A DNA stretch of 64,000 nucleotides from assembly GCF_008802405.1 (NCBI RefSeq), contig NZ_VZDO01000009.1:149102-213101 (forward strand). The letters run 5' to 3'. Position 1 is the stretch's first letter, and each line of letters starts with the position of its first letter. The notes below the pieces were generated by a model. That model ran no database searches. It was not told the DNA's origin and was given only the letters and a program-made list of their open reading frames with translations. This DNA is from Plantimonas leprariae (GTDB taxonomy: Bacteria > Pseudomonadota > Alphaproteobacteria > Rhizobiales > Rhizobiaceae). Of this stretch, positions 9,853 through 18,900 are shown in pieces. Both the position numbers and the translations under genes were made by a program.

Positions 9853-10057
9853 GGTCTTCCGCATCCGGATTCGGATGCGGGGCCAAGAGGGAATGCGAAG
9901 GGCCGATCCAAACCGGAGGCCTCCGATCGCAGCCGACCCCGCGACTGTAGAGCGGCGAGGCTCCTTCCGCCGGCGGTTCTCCGCCGGAACGGCCACTGGG
10001 GCGCGAGCCCCGGGAAGGCCGGAAGGCGCCAACGACCCGCGAGCCAGGAGACCTGCC
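9853..10057 (+). promoter_or_regulatory. Cobalamin riboswitch upstream of cobU-cobW-cobN-cobO
   Basis: The full set of conserved B12-riboswitch elements appears in order: an AGAGGGAATGCGAAGG segment near 9886-9901, CCCCGCGACTGT at 9937-9948 (the CCCCGCAACTGT core with one change), the B12 box GCCACTG at 9992-9998 followed by GGGAAGGC at 10012-10019, and a closing CCGCGAGCCAGGAGACCTGCC segment. Cobalamin binding would be expected to lower expression of the downstream operon. The expression platform lies between about 10058 and 10190; I see no U-tract terminator, so translational control is more likely. Confidence 0.95.
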
Positions 10058-10109
10058 GTCCCTTGAGCCCCGCGCGAATTCCCGCTCGGGCGTCACGGAG
10101 GTTGAGCCC

Positions 10110-10193
10110 TTGACCGATTCTTTCCGAGCGCCGCCCGGCGCGGTCGGCCCCGACGCCATATCCATGCTCCGGAGCCCGCGGGCGCGGCCTTGA
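10110..10193 (+). CDS. Putative 27-residue leader peptide coupled to cobU
   Basis: A small reading frame opens with TTG at 10110, eight bases after a strong GGAGG (10097-10101), the only good ribosome binding site between the riboswitch and cobU. It reads 27 codons and ends in TGA at 10191-10193, overlapping the cobU TTG start as TTGA. The cobU start has no clear ribosome binding site of its own, so ribosomes finishing this peptide may re-initiate on cobU. The peptide resembles nothing I know. This is inferred from spacing alone. Confidence 0.4.
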   Translation: MTDSFRAPPGAVGPDAISMLRSPRARP

Positions 10194-10720
10194 CGCTCGC
10201 CCCCGGCCTGACGCTCGTCCTCGGCGGGGCGCGCTCAGGGAAAAGCCGGTATGCGGAAGGCCTCGTCGAAGCGGCGAAGCTCGCCGGCGTCTATGTCGCG
10301 ACGGCGCGGGATTTCGGTGGCGACACCGAGATGGCGGAGCGCATCCGGCACCACCGCGAGCGGCGCGGCGCGAGCTGGCGCACCGTCGAGGCACCGCTGG
10401 AGCTCGGCGAGGCGATCCGCGCCGAGGCCGCGCCCGGCCGCGCGGTGCTGGTCGACTGCCTGACGCTCTGGCTGACCAACCTGATGCTGGAGAGCCATGA
10501 CGTGGAGGCGGAATCCGCAAGCTTCGCCGCGCTCTTCTCCGAACCGCCCGCCGGGCCGGTGATCCTCGTCTCGAACGAGGTCGGCCTCGGCATCGTGCCG
10601 GACAACCGCATGGCCCGCGACTTCCGCGACCATGCGGGCCGGCTCCATCAAACCCTCGCGGCGAAAGCCGAGCGCGTCGTCTTCGTCGCCGCCGGCCTGC
10701 CGCTCGTTCTCAAAGGCTAG
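10190..10720 (+). CDS. cobU: Adenosylcobinamide kinase / adenosylcobinamide-phosphate guanylyltransferase CobU (CobP)
   Basis: A 176-residue bifunctional enzyme that phosphorylates adenosylcobinamide and then attaches GMP. The P-loop GGARSGKS is at residues 12-19; RHHRERRGASWRTVEAP, a DCLTLWLTNLM segment and SNEVGLGIVP are family hallmarks. No in-frame ATG or GTG lies just upstream, so the start is the TTG at 10190, which overlaps the stop of the small leader frame. It is the first recognised gene after the cobalamin riboswitch and is followed six bases later by cobW. Confidence 0.92.
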   Translation: MTLAPGLTLVLGGARSGKSRYAEGLVEAAKLAGVYVATARDFGGDTEMAERIRHHRERRGASWRTVEAPLELGEAIRAEAAPGRAVLVDCLTLWLTNLMLESHDVEAESASFAALFSEPPAGPVILVSNEVGLGIVPDNRMARDFRDHAGRLHQTLAAKAERVVFVAAGLPLVLKG

Positions 10721-10726
10721 AGACCC

Positions 10727-11815
10727 ATGCAAAAGATTCCCGCCACCGTCGTCACCGGCTTTCTCGGCGCCGGCAAGACGACGCTGATCCGCAACCTCCT
10801 GCAGAACGCCGGCGGGCGGCGCATCGCGCTGATCGTCAACGAGTTCGGCGACCTCGGCTTCGACGGCGACCTTCTGAAAGGCTGCGGGGCGGAGACCTGC
10901 CGCGAGGAAGACGTGGTGGAGCTGACCAACGGCTGCATCTGCTGCACGGTGGCGGACGACTTCATCCCCACCATGGAAAAGCTGATCGAACGCGCCGACC
11001 AGCTCGACCACATCGTGATCGAGACGAGCGGGCTCGCGCTGCCGCAGCCGCTCGTCGCGGCCTTCAACTGGCCGGAGGTGAAGGCGCGCGTCACGGTCGA
11101 CGGCGTCGTGACGGTGATCGACGCCGCCGCCGTCGCGGCCGGTCGCTTCGCCGACGACGAGGACAGGCTCGCCGCGGCGCGGGAAGCGGATGCCAGCCTC
11201 GATCACGACAACCCGCTGGAGGAACTGTTCGAGGACCAGATCCGCGCTGCCGACCTCGTCGTCCTCAACAAGGCCGACCTCGTCGGCACCGACGGCATGG
11301 CCGCCGCCCGGGAAGCGGTGGAGGCGGCCGCCGGCGGCCGGGCGCTGAAGGTGGTGCCGAGCTCGGGCGGACGGCTCGCCGCGGAGGTGCTGCTCGGCAT
11401 CGGCGCCGGCACGGAAGACCTCATCGCGAGCCGCCGCTCGCACCACGAGATCGAGCACGAAGGCGGCGTGGCGCACGACCACGACGACTTCGACAGCTTC
11501 ATCGCCGAAGCTGGCCCGGTCGCCGACGTCGCGGCGTTCACCGCGGGCCTGCGCGACCTGATCGCCCGCGAGGACGTGCTGCGCGTCAAGGGATTCGCCG
11601 CCGTGGCGGACAAGCCGATGCGGCTCGTGGTGCAGGCGGTCGGCGCGCGGATCGAGACCTATTTCGACCGGGCGTGGAAACCCGGCGAGGCCCGGGAAAC
11701 GCGCCTCGTGGTGATCGGCCTGCACGACCGGCTGGACGGGGCGGCGGAGGCTCGCATCGCCGCCTGGATCGCCGCGCTCGCCGCCGGCGAGCGGCCGGCC
11801 AGCGCCGCCGCCTGA
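10727..11815 (+). CDS. cobW: CobW-type GTPase metallochaperone
   Basis: A 362-residue COG0523 GTPase. Seen are the P-loop GFLGAGKT (residues 11-18), the metal-binding C70-I-C-C73 in NGCICC, the switch segment ETSGLALP, the guanine-specificity NKAD and a late histidine-rich loop (HHEIEHEGGVAHDHDD). CobW proteins are thought to load cobalt into CobN. The gene sits between cobU and cobN under the same riboswitch, and its stop overlaps the cobN start by one base, which supports that role. Confidence 0.93.
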   Translation: MQKIPATVVTGFLGAGKTTLIRNLLQNAGGRRIALIVNEFGDLGFDGDLLKGCGAETCREEDVVELTNGCICCTVADDFIPTMEKLIERADQLDHIVIETSGLALPQPLVAAFNWPEVKARVTVDGVVTVIDAAAVAAGRFADDEDRLAAAREADASLDHDNPLEELFEDQIRAADLVVLNKADLVGTDGMAAAREAVEAAAGGRALKVVPSSGGRLAAEVLLGIGAGTEDLIASRRSHHEIEHEGGVAHDHDDFDSFIAEAGPVADVAAFTAGLRDLIAREDVLRVKGFAAVADKPMRLVVQAVGARIETYFDRAWKPGEARETRLVVIGLHDRLDGAAEARIAAWIAALAAGERPASAAA

Positions 11816-14800
11816 TGCATCTTCTCGCCGCCCAGGCCGGCACGATCGCCGACGGGTCGGAGGCGATCGACCTCCGGCAGTCGCCGGCGGACGTCGTCGT
11901 CCTGTCGGCGGCGGACACCGAGATCGCCTGCCTTGCCGCGGCGGCCGGCCGGCTCGGGAGCGCCGCGCCTTCGCTGCGGCTAGCGAACCTCCTCCGCCTC
12001 GCGCACCCGATGTCGGTCGACCTCTACGCCGAGCGGACGGCGCGGCATGCGAAGCTGATCGTCGTCCGGCTGCTCGGAGGGGCGAGCTACTGGCGGCACG
12101 GCGTCGAGCGGCTGGCGGCCCTCGCACGGGAGCACGGCATCCCGTTAGCGGCCCTGCCCGGCGACGACCGGCCGGACGCCGAGCTCGACACGCTGTCGAC
12201 GCTAGAGCCAGCCGAGCGGCACCGGCTCTGGCGGTATCTGGTCGAGGGCGGCGCGGAGAACGCGGCGAACTTCCTGCTGGCCTGCCAGGCGATCCTCGCC
12301 GGGAGCGCGATGCCGCCGGAAGCGCGACCGATCCTGAAGGCCGGGATGCTCGACAGGCGGGTCACGACGAAGGCGGACGCGCCCGTCGCCGCGGTCGTCT
12401 TCTATCGCGCGCTCGTGCAGAGCGGGCAGACGGGCGCGGTCGAGGCGCTGTGCGACGCGCTGGCGGCGCGCGGCCTCTCGCCCCTCCCCGTCTACGTGAC
12501 GAGCCTCAAGGATGAGGTTTCCGTCGCGACGCTGCGGGCGCTGTTCGCCGGGCATCCGCCGGAAGTGGTGGTGAACCTCACCGGCTTCGCGGTCGGGGCA
12601 GCAGGCGGCACGGTGCTGGACGAAGGCGGCGCGCCGGTGCTGCAGGCGGTGCTGGGATCGATGTCCGAGGCCGAATGGCGCGCTTCGCCGCGGGGACTCG
12701 GCGCCCGCGACCTCGCGATGGGCGTCGCGCTGCCGGAGATCGACGGGCGCGTCTTCGCCGGTGCGGTCGCGTTCAAATCGGCTGCGCGGTGGGACGCGAC
12801 CTGCGAGACCGACATCGTGCGGCACGAACCGGTGGCGAGCAGGGTGGCGCACGTCGCCGATCTCGCGGCGAACTGGGTACGGCTGCGGCGGACGCCGACT
12901 TCGGAACGGCGCATCGCGATGGTGCTCGCGAACTATCCGAACCGGGACGGCCGGATCGCCAACGGCGTCGGTCTCGACACCCCGGCCGGCGCGGCGGAGG
13001 CGTTGCGGGCGATGAGGGTCGCCGGCTACGACCTCGGCGACAGGCCGCCGGCGGACGGCGCCGCTCTCGTGCGGCATCTCCTCGAAGGCCCGACCAATGC
13101 CGGCCATCATGGCCGCGCGGTGCGCGAATGGCTGACGCCGGACAGCTACCGCCGCTTCTTCGATGCGCTGCCGGAAACGGTGCGCGGCGCGGTGACGGAG
13201 CGTTGGGGCTCGCCCGAGCGCGATCCGATGTTCGTCGAGGGACGCGGCTTCGCGCTGCCGCTCGCGCGGTTCGGCAATGTCGCGGTCGGGGTGCAGCCGG
13301 CGCGCGGCTACAACATCGACCCGAAGGCGACCTACCACTCGCCGGACCTCGTGCCCCCGCACAACTACCTCGCCTTCCATGCCTGGATCCGGGGAGGGTT
13401 CGGCGCGCATGCGGTGGTCCACATGGGCAAGCACGGCAACCTCGAATGGCTGCCCGGCAAGGCGCTGGCGCTGTCAGAGGAATGCTTTCCGGAAGCCGTG
13501 CTCGGACCCCTGCCGAACGTCTATCCGTTCATCGTCAACGATCCTGGCGAGGGCACGCAGGCGAAACGTCGCAACGCGGCGGTGATCGTAGACCACCTGA
13601 CGCCGCCGCTGACGCGCGCTGAGAGCTACGGCCCCTCGCGCGAGCTGGAAGCGCTGGTCGACGAATACTACGAGGCGGCGCAGGGCGATCCGCGCCGCGA
13701 GAAGCTGCTCAAGAAGCGTATCCTCGACCTCGTCGCCGATATCGGGTTGGATCGCGACGCCGGCCTGGTCGAGGCGGACGACGAAGGCGAGCGGCTCGAG
13801 AAGCTCGACAGCTATCTCTGCGAGCTGAAGGAGATGCAGATCCGCGACGGCCTCCACGTCTTCGGCTGCGCGCCGGAAGGGCGGCTGCTGACGGACCTCG
13901 TCGTGGCGCTGGCGCGGGTGCCGCGCGGCTTCGCGCCCGGCGACGCCTCGCTGCAGCGGGCCATCGCGGCCGACCTCGCGCTCGGCCTCGACCCGCTCGA
14001 CTGCCGGATGGGCGAGCCTTGGGCGGGACCGCGGCCGGATGCGCTGCGGGCTCTCTCCGGCGAGCCATGGCGCACGGCCGGCGACACGGTGGAGCGGATC
14101 GAACTGCTGGCGGCCGGGCTGGTGGCCGGAGCAACGCAGGCCGACGCGGCATGGACCGCCACCCGCGCCGTCGTCGCCGAGATCGAGACGCGGCTGAGGC
14201 CCTCTGTCGAACGCTCCGGTCCGGCGGAGATCGCCGGGCTCCTTCGCGCCCTCGACGGGCGCTTCCTGGCGCCCGGTCCGTCCGGCGCGCCGACGCGCGG
14301 GCGGCCGGACGTCCTGCCGACCGGGCGCAACTTCTTTTCCGTCGATACGAGGTCGGTGCCCACCGAGACCGCCTGGGCGCTCGGCCGCAAGTCGGCGGAA
14401 CTCCTGTGCCTGCGCCACGCGCAGGACCATGGCGAACCGCTCCGCACCGTCGGCCTCACCGCCTGGGGCACGGCGAACATGCGGACCGGCGGCGACGACA
14501 TCGCCCAGGCCCTCGCGCTGATCGGCGCGAAGCCGGTCTGGGAAGCGGCGAGCCGGCGCGTGAGCGGCTTCGAGGTGATTCCGCCGGCCAGCCTCGGGCG
14601 GCCGCGCGTCGACGTGACGCTTCGCGTGTCCGGCTTCTTCCGCGACGCCTTTCCCGAGCAGATCGCGCTGTTCGACCGGGCGGTCCGCGCGGTCGGGGCG
14701 CTCGACGAGGACGTGGGGGACAATCCGATCGCGGGCCGGATGCGAGAGGAGGCCGCCGCGCTCGTCGCAGCGGGCTTCAGCGGGCGGGAAGCCGCGCGCC

Positions 14801-15495
14801 GCGCGGGATTCCGCGTCTTCGGCTCGAAACCCGGCTCCTACGGCGCCGGCCTGCAGGCGCTGATCGACGAGCGCGGCTGGGAGACGAAAGCCGATCTGGC
14901 GGAGGCCTATCTCGTCTGGGGCTCCTACGCCTACGGCGCGGGACAGGAGGGCGAGGCCGACCGCGCCGGCTTCGAGCGCCGGCTTTCGCTGGTCGAGGCG
15001 GTAGTCCAGAACCAGGACAACCGCGAGCACGACCTCCTCGACTCGGACGACTACTACCAGTTCGAGGGCGGCATGACGGCGGCGGCGGAAAGCCTCGCGG
15101 CTCGCCGGCCGGCCATCTACCACAACGACCATTCGCGCCCTGAACGCCCTGTCGTGCGGGCGCTGGAGGAGGAGATCGGCCGGGTGGTGCGCGCCCGGGC
15201 CGCGAACCCGAAATGGATCGCCGGCGTCATGCGGCACGGCTACAAGGGCGCTTTCGAGATGGCCGCGACCGTCGACTATCTCTTCGCCTTCGCCGCGACG
15301 ACGGGCGCGGTGTTGGACCACCACTGGGAAGCGGTGTACCGCGCCTATCTTCTGGACGAGGAGGTCGCGGCCTTCGTCGCCGCGAACAATCCCGCCGCGC
15401 TCGCCGAGATGCGGGAGCGTTTCCGCGAGGCGGTGGAACGGGGGCTCTGGCGCCCGCGCGCGAATTCTCTCGCTCTGTCGCTGGAGGAAGCCTGA
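11815..15495 (+). CDS. cobN: Aerobic cobaltochelatase subunit CobN
   Basis: A 1226-residue large chelatase subunit that binds hydrogenobyrinic acid a,c-diamide and inserts cobalt, with CobS and CobT as ATPase partners (not in this window). Conserved segments include RGYNIDPKATYHSPDLVPPHNYLAF, split here by position near residue 500, VVHMGKHGNLEWLPGK, FIVNDPGEG and, near the C-terminus, QNQDNREHDLLDSDDYYQF-like sequence. The ATG at 11815 overlaps the cobW stop. Length is typical. The stop overlaps the cobO start by one base, so the operon is tightly coupled. Confidence 0.96.
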   Translation: MHLLAAQAGTIADGSEAIDLRQSPADVVVLSAADTEIACLAAAAGRLGSAAPSLRLANLLRLAHPMSVDLYAERTARHAKLIVVRLLGGASYWRHGVERLAALAREHGIPLAALPGDDRPDAELDTLSTLEPAERHRLWRYLVEGGAENAANFLLACQAILAGSAMPPEARPILKAGMLDRRVTTKADAPVAAVVFYRALVQSGQTGAVEALCDALAARGLSPLPVYVTSLKDEVSVATLRALFAGHPPEVVVNLTGFAVGAAGGTVLDEGGAPVLQAVLGSMSEAEWRASPRGLGARDLAMGVALPEIDGRVFAGAVAFKSAARWDATCETDIVRHEPVASRVAHVADLAANWVRLRRTPTSERRIAMVLANYPNRDGRIANGVGLDTPAGAAEALRAMRVAGYDLGDRPPADGAALVRHLLEGPTNAGHHGRAVREWLTPDSYRRFFDALPETVRGAVTERWGSPERDPMFVEGRGFALPLARFGNVAVGVQPARGYNIDPKATYHSPDLVPPHNYLAFHAWIRGGFGAHAVVHMGKHGNLEWLPGKALALSEECFPEAVLGPLPNVYPFIVNDPGEGTQAKRRNAAVIVDHLTPPLTRAESYGPSRELEALVDEYYEAAQGDPRREKLLKKRILDLVADIGLDRDAGLVEADDEGERLEKLDSYLCELKEMQIRDGLHVFGCAPEGRLLTDLVVALARVPRGFAPGDASLQRAIAADLALGLDPLDCRMGEPWAGPRPDALRALSGEPWRTAGDTVERIELLAAGLVAGATQADAAWTATRAVVAEIETRLRPSVERSGPAEIAGLLRALDGRFLAPGPSGAPTRGRPDVLPTGRNFFSVDTRSVPTETAWALGRKSAELLCLRHAQDHGEPLRTVGLTAWGTANMRTGGDDIAQALALIGAKPVWEAASRRVSGFEVIPPASLGRPRVDVTLRVSGFFRDAFPEQIALFDRAVRAVGALDEDVGDNPIAGRMREEAAALVAAGFSGREAARRAGFRVFGSKPGSYGAGLQALIDERGWETKADLAEAYLVWGSYAYGAGQEGEADRAGFERRLSLVEAVVQNQDNREHDLLDSDDYYQFEGGMTAAAESLAARRPAIYHNDHSRPERPVVRALEEEIGRVVRARAANPKWIAGVMRHGYKGAFEMAATVDYLFAFAATTGAVLDHHWEAVYRAYLLDEEVAAFVAANNPAALAEMRERFREAVERGLWRPRANSLALSLEEA

Positions 15496-16133
15496 TGGCC
15501 GAGAAGTCTCCCGTCGTCGCCGCGATGAGCGAGGCGGAGCTCGACGCCCGCCACGCCGAGAAGATGCGGAAGAAGAAGGCCGCGCGCGACAAGATCCTCG
15601 CGACGAAGACTGTGGAGAAGGGTCTCGTCATCGTCCACACCGGCAAGGGCAAGGGCAAGTCCACCGCCGCCTTCGGCCTCGTCTTCCGGGCGCTCGGCAA
15701 CGGCATGCGCGTCGGCATCGTCCAATTCGTCAAGGGCCGGTGGGAGACCGGCGAGCGGGCGGCGCTGGAGCGGTTCCCCGACGCGGTGACGATCACTGCG
15801 ATGGGCGACGGCTTCACCTGGGAGACACAGGACCGCCAGCGCGACATCGAGGCGGCCCGCGCCGCCTGGGAGCGGGCGAAGGCGCTGATCATGGACGACA
15901 GGCACGACCTCGTGCTCCTCGACGAGTTGAACATCGTGCTCCGCTACGACTACCTGCCGATGGCGGAGGTGCTGGAGGCGCTGCGCGCCAAGCCGCCGAT
16001 GAAGCACGTCGTCGTCACTGGCCGGAACGCCAAGGAGGAACTGATCGATCTCGCCGACCTCGTCACCGAGATGGAAGCGGTGAAGCACCCCTTCCGCTCC
16101 GGCGTGAAAGCCCAGAAGGGCATCGAATTCTGA
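15495..16133 (+). CDS. cobO: Cob(I)yrinic acid a,c-diamide adenosyltransferase CobO
   Basis: A 212-residue CobA/CobO-type ATP:corrinoid adenosyltransferase that adds the 5'-deoxyadenosyl ligand to Co(I). The P-loop HTGKGKGKST is near residues 48-57. IVQFVKGRWETGER, LLDELNIVLRYDYL and VVVTGRNAKEELIDLADLVTEM are family segments. The ATG at 15495 overlaps the cobN stop. It is the last cob gene of this operon; the next gene starts 34 bases on and is unrelated. Confidence 0.95.
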   Translation: MAEKSPVVAAMSEAELDARHAEKMRKKKAARDKILATKTVEKGLVIVHTGKGKGKSTAAFGLVFRALGNGMRVGIVQFVKGRWETGERAALERFPDAVTITAMGDGFTWETQDRQRDIEAARAAWERAKALIMDDRHDLVLLDELNIVLRYDYLPMAEVLEALRAKPPMKHVVVTGRNAKEELIDLADLVTEMEAVKHPFRSGVKAQKGIEF

Positions 16134-16167
16134 CCGCCGGCGGCAGGCGGAGGGCGGGAAGCCAAGG

Positions 16168-17280
16168 ATGGCGAGGGAGGAGTTGCGAGCACTGACCGGC
16201 ATCCGCGGCATCGCCGCGGTGGCCGTCGTCCTCTACCATGTCGGCGAAGCCGTCGAGCAGCGGTTCGGCATCCCGGCGCCCGCGCCGTTCCGGCACGGCT
16301 ACATCGCCGTCGACCTGTTCTTCGTGCTGAGCGGCTTCATCATCGCCTACAACTACATGAACCTGTTCTCGGGCGGGTTCGACCTGCGCAGCTATGCCAC
16401 CTTCATCGGCAAGCGCGTCGCGCGCCTCTACCCGCTCTACCTCGTCCTGACCCTCGTCTACTTCGTCAAGAACGCGATCCGGGGCCCCGGCGCGGCAGGA
16501 TCGGCGGCCTCGGCGGGCGACTGGGCGGCGAACCTCACCATGACGCATTCCTGGGGCTTCGACGCGCCGCGCTTTCTCGGGGTGTCCTGGTCGATCAGCA
16601 CGGAGTTCCTGGTCTACTTCCTGTTCCCGGCGATGGCGCTGGCGCTGGCGCGGAGCCGACTCGCGGCTCCCCTTCTCGCCGTCCTGGCGGTGGCCTCCAT
16701 CGCGATGGTTGCCCTGTCCGGCGCCGGGATCAACGGGCCGCTCGACGTGGTGCGGGAGGGCTCGCCGCTGCCGGCCGTCCGCTGTTTCGGCGGTTTCGTC
16801 CTCGGTGTCCTCGCGCATCGCTTCCGCCCGAAACGGGCCGGGCGGGCGGCCCTGCGCGCCGACATCGCCCTGTTCGTCGCCGGAATAACTGCCATCGTCC
16901 TCGTCGAAGAAGGGCTCGACGCGGCCGCCGTCTGTCTCTTTCCGCTCGTCGTCGCGCTTCTCGCCGACGGCGGCCGCCTCGGCGACACGCTGTTTGCCGG
17001 CCGGCCGGTCCATCGGCTCGGCGAATGGTCTTACGCCGTCTATCTCGCGCATTTCCTCTGCATCAATCCGGCGCTCGGCCTCGCCGGCCGCATCGCCGGG
17101 AGCAGGGCGAACGTCCTGGAAGTGAGCGCGATTGTCCTGACCCTCGTCCCGGTGGTCGCGCTTTCGGCCCTCCTCCACCGCCGCATCGAGGTGCCGGGCC
17201 GCCGACTGTTCCTGTTGGTGCTACCGCCGATGCCGACGGCACGCCATCCATCGCCGACCGCTGGAGCGGGAGAGAGCTAA
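16168..17280 (+). CDS. Acyltransferase 3 (OafA/YrhL) family membrane protein
   Basis: A 370-residue integral membrane protein with about ten hydrophobic segments. The N-terminus has the family start LTGIRGIAAVAVVLYH, with the likely catalytic histidine at about residue 24, then DLFFVLSGFIIAY and GKRVARLYPLY. Family members O-acylate cell-surface sugars or lipids; the acceptor here is unknown. The ATG at 16168 follows an AAGG. It lies close behind cobO but has no evident role in cobalamin synthesis. Confidence 0.85.
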   Translation: MAREELRALTGIRGIAAVAVVLYHVGEAVEQRFGIPAPAPFRHGYIAVDLFFVLSGFIIAYNYMNLFSGGFDLRSYATFIGKRVARLYPLYLVLTLVYFVKNAIRGPGAAGSAASAGDWAANLTMTHSWGFDAPRFLGVSWSISTEFLVYFLFPAMALALARSRLAAPLLAVLAVASIAMVALSGAGINGPLDVVREGSPLPAVRCFGGFVLGVLAHRFRPKRAGRAALRADIALFVAGITAIVLVEEGLDAAAVCLFPLVVALLADGGRLGDTLFAGRPVHRLGEWSYAVYLAHFLCINPALGLAGRIAGSRANVLEVSAIVLTLVPVVALSALLHRRIEVPGRRLFLLVLPPMPTARHPSPTAGAGES

Positions 17281-17374
17281 TCCGGTCGCGGCTACAGGTC
17301 GGCCGTTCAACCATCCCACCCCTCCCGCGTTCGTAGTCTGGAACGATTACAAACCGCCAGGGAAGGGAGCGCGT

Positions 17375-17908
17375 GTGACCCGGCTCAACGTCAACGGCGA
17401 GATCCACGAGGTCGATCTCGACATCCGCACCACCCTGCTCGATGCGTTGCGCGAGCATATCGGCCTCACCGGCTCGAAGAAGGGCTGCGACCACGGGCAG
17501 TGCGGCGCCTGCACGATCCTCGTCAACGGCCGGCGCATCAACAGCTGCCTTTCCCTCGCGGTGATGCACGAGGACGACGAGATCCTGACCATCGAAGGGC
17601 TCGGCAAGCCCGGCAAGCTGCACCCGATGCAGCAGGCTTTCCTGGAGCACGACGGCTACCAATGCGGTTATTGCACGCCCGGGCAGATCGTCTCCGCCGT
17701 CGGCATGCTCGGCGAGGTGGCGGACGGCTGGGCGAGCCATGCCTCCGCCGACATCAACGCCGCGCCGACGCTGTCGGAGGCGGAAGTGTCGGAACGGATG
17801 AGCGGCAATCTCTGCCGCTGCTCGGCCTATCCCAACATCGTCGACGCTATCCGCGAGGCGGCGCCCGCGGTCGAGGTCGGCAAGACGGACGAAAGGCGCG
17901 CGGCATGA
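17375..17908 (+). CDS. Molybdenum aldehyde oxidoreductase 2Fe-2S subunit (PaoA-like)
   Basis: A 177-residue small subunit of the xanthine oxidase family. The plant-type [2Fe-2S] cluster cysteines are in [11 protein letters not shown] with a later NSC. The second cluster cysteines are in YQCGYCTPG and [12 protein letters not shown]. It passes electrons from the molybdenum centre to FAD. E. coli PaoA carries a Tat leader; none is seen here, so the complex is probably cytoplasmic. The start is a GTG at 17375 behind GGAAGGGAG. The next gene overlaps its stop by four bases. Confidence 0.9.
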   Translation: MTRLNVNGEIHEVDLDIRTTLLDALREHIGLTGSKKGCDHGQCGACTILVNGRRINSCLSLAVMHEDDEILTIEGLGKPGKLHPMQQAFLEHDGYQCGYCTPGQIVSAVGMLGEVADGWASHASADINAAPTLSEAEVSERMSGNLCRCSAYPNIVDAIREAAPAVEVGKTDERRAA

Positions 17909-18900
17909 GGAGCTTCGACTACGTCCGCGCCGCGAACCCCACTGAGGCCGCAATCGCGGCGAAGGGCGCGACCGCCCGCTTCATCGCCGGCGGCACCAAC
18001 CTCCTCGACCTGATGAAGCTGCAGGTGGAGGTGCCGGATACGCTCGTCGACATCTCCCGGCTGCCGCTGAAGGACGTGACGGCCAACGGCGACGGGTTGA
18101 AGATCGGCGCGCTGGTGACGAACAGCGACCTCGCCGCGAACGCGCGCATCCGGAAGGATTACGAGGTTCTGGCACGGGCGCTGCTCGCGGGCGCGTCCGG
18201 CCAGCTTCGCAACAAGGCCTCGACCGGCGGCAACTTCCTCCAGCGCACGCGCTGCGGCTACTTCTACGAGCCGTCGGCGCGCTGCAACAAGCGCGAGCCC
18301 GGCTCGGGTTGCGACGCGATCGGCGGCTTCAACCGCATCCACGCCATCCTCGGCGCGTCCGAGCACTGCATCGCGACGCATCCGTCCGACATGGCGGTGG
18401 CGATGCGCGCCCTCAACGCCGAGGTCGAGACGGTGAAGGCCGATGGCTCGACCCGGCGGTTCGATGTGGCGGAACTCCACCGGCTTCCCGGCTCGACGCC
18501 GGAAGTCGAGACGAGCCTCGAACCCGGCGAACTGATCACGGCGGTGCATCTCCCCGCCCCGCTCGGCGGGCGGCAGATCTACAGAAAGGTACGCGACCGC
18601 GCATCCTACGCCTTCGCGCTGATCTCGGTGGCGGCGGTGGTGAAAGTGGAGTCTGGCCGGATCAAAACGGCGCGGCTCGCCTTCGGCGGCGTCGCACATG
18701 TCCCGTGGCGCGACGAGGCGGTGGAACAGACGCTGATCGACGAAGCGCCGTCCGAGGCGCTGTTCGAGAAGGCCGCCGACATCCTCCTGAGCCAAGCGAA
18801 GGGCCAGGGCGACAACGATTTCAAGATCGAGCTGATGCGGCGCACCCTGCCGGCGGTGCTGGCCGAGGTGACGGGCATCGCAGCGGGAGGTGCGGCATGA
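17905..18900 (+). CDS. Molybdenum aldehyde oxidoreductase FAD subunit (PaoB-like, with 4Fe-4S insert)
   Basis: A 331-residue FAD-binding medium subunit. The FAD pyrophosphate segment [13 protein letters not shown] is near residue 30 and [16 protein letters not shown] is the second FAD-contacting loop. Four cysteines follow in that insertion ([26 protein letters not shown]), the extra [4Fe-4S] site known from PaoB and 4-hydroxybenzoyl-CoA reductase. The start ATG overlaps the small-subunit stop and the stop overlaps the large-subunit start (ATGA both times), so the three chains are made together. Confidence 0.9.
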   Translation: MRSFDYVRAANPTEAAIAAKGATARFIAGGTNLLDLMKLQVEVPDTLVDISRLPLKDVTANGDGLKIGALVTNSDLAANARIRKDYEVLARALLAGASGQLRNKASTGGNFLQRTRCGYFYEPSARCNKREPGSGCDAIGGFNRIHAILGASEHCIATHPSDMAVAMRALNAEVETVKADGSTRRFDVAELHRLPGSTPEVETSLEPGELITAVHLPAPLGGRQIYRKVRDRASYAFALISVAAVVKVESGRIKTARLAFGGVAHVPWRDEAVEQTLIDEAPSEALFEKAADILLSQAKGQGDNDFKIELMRRTLPAVLAEVTGIAAGGAA

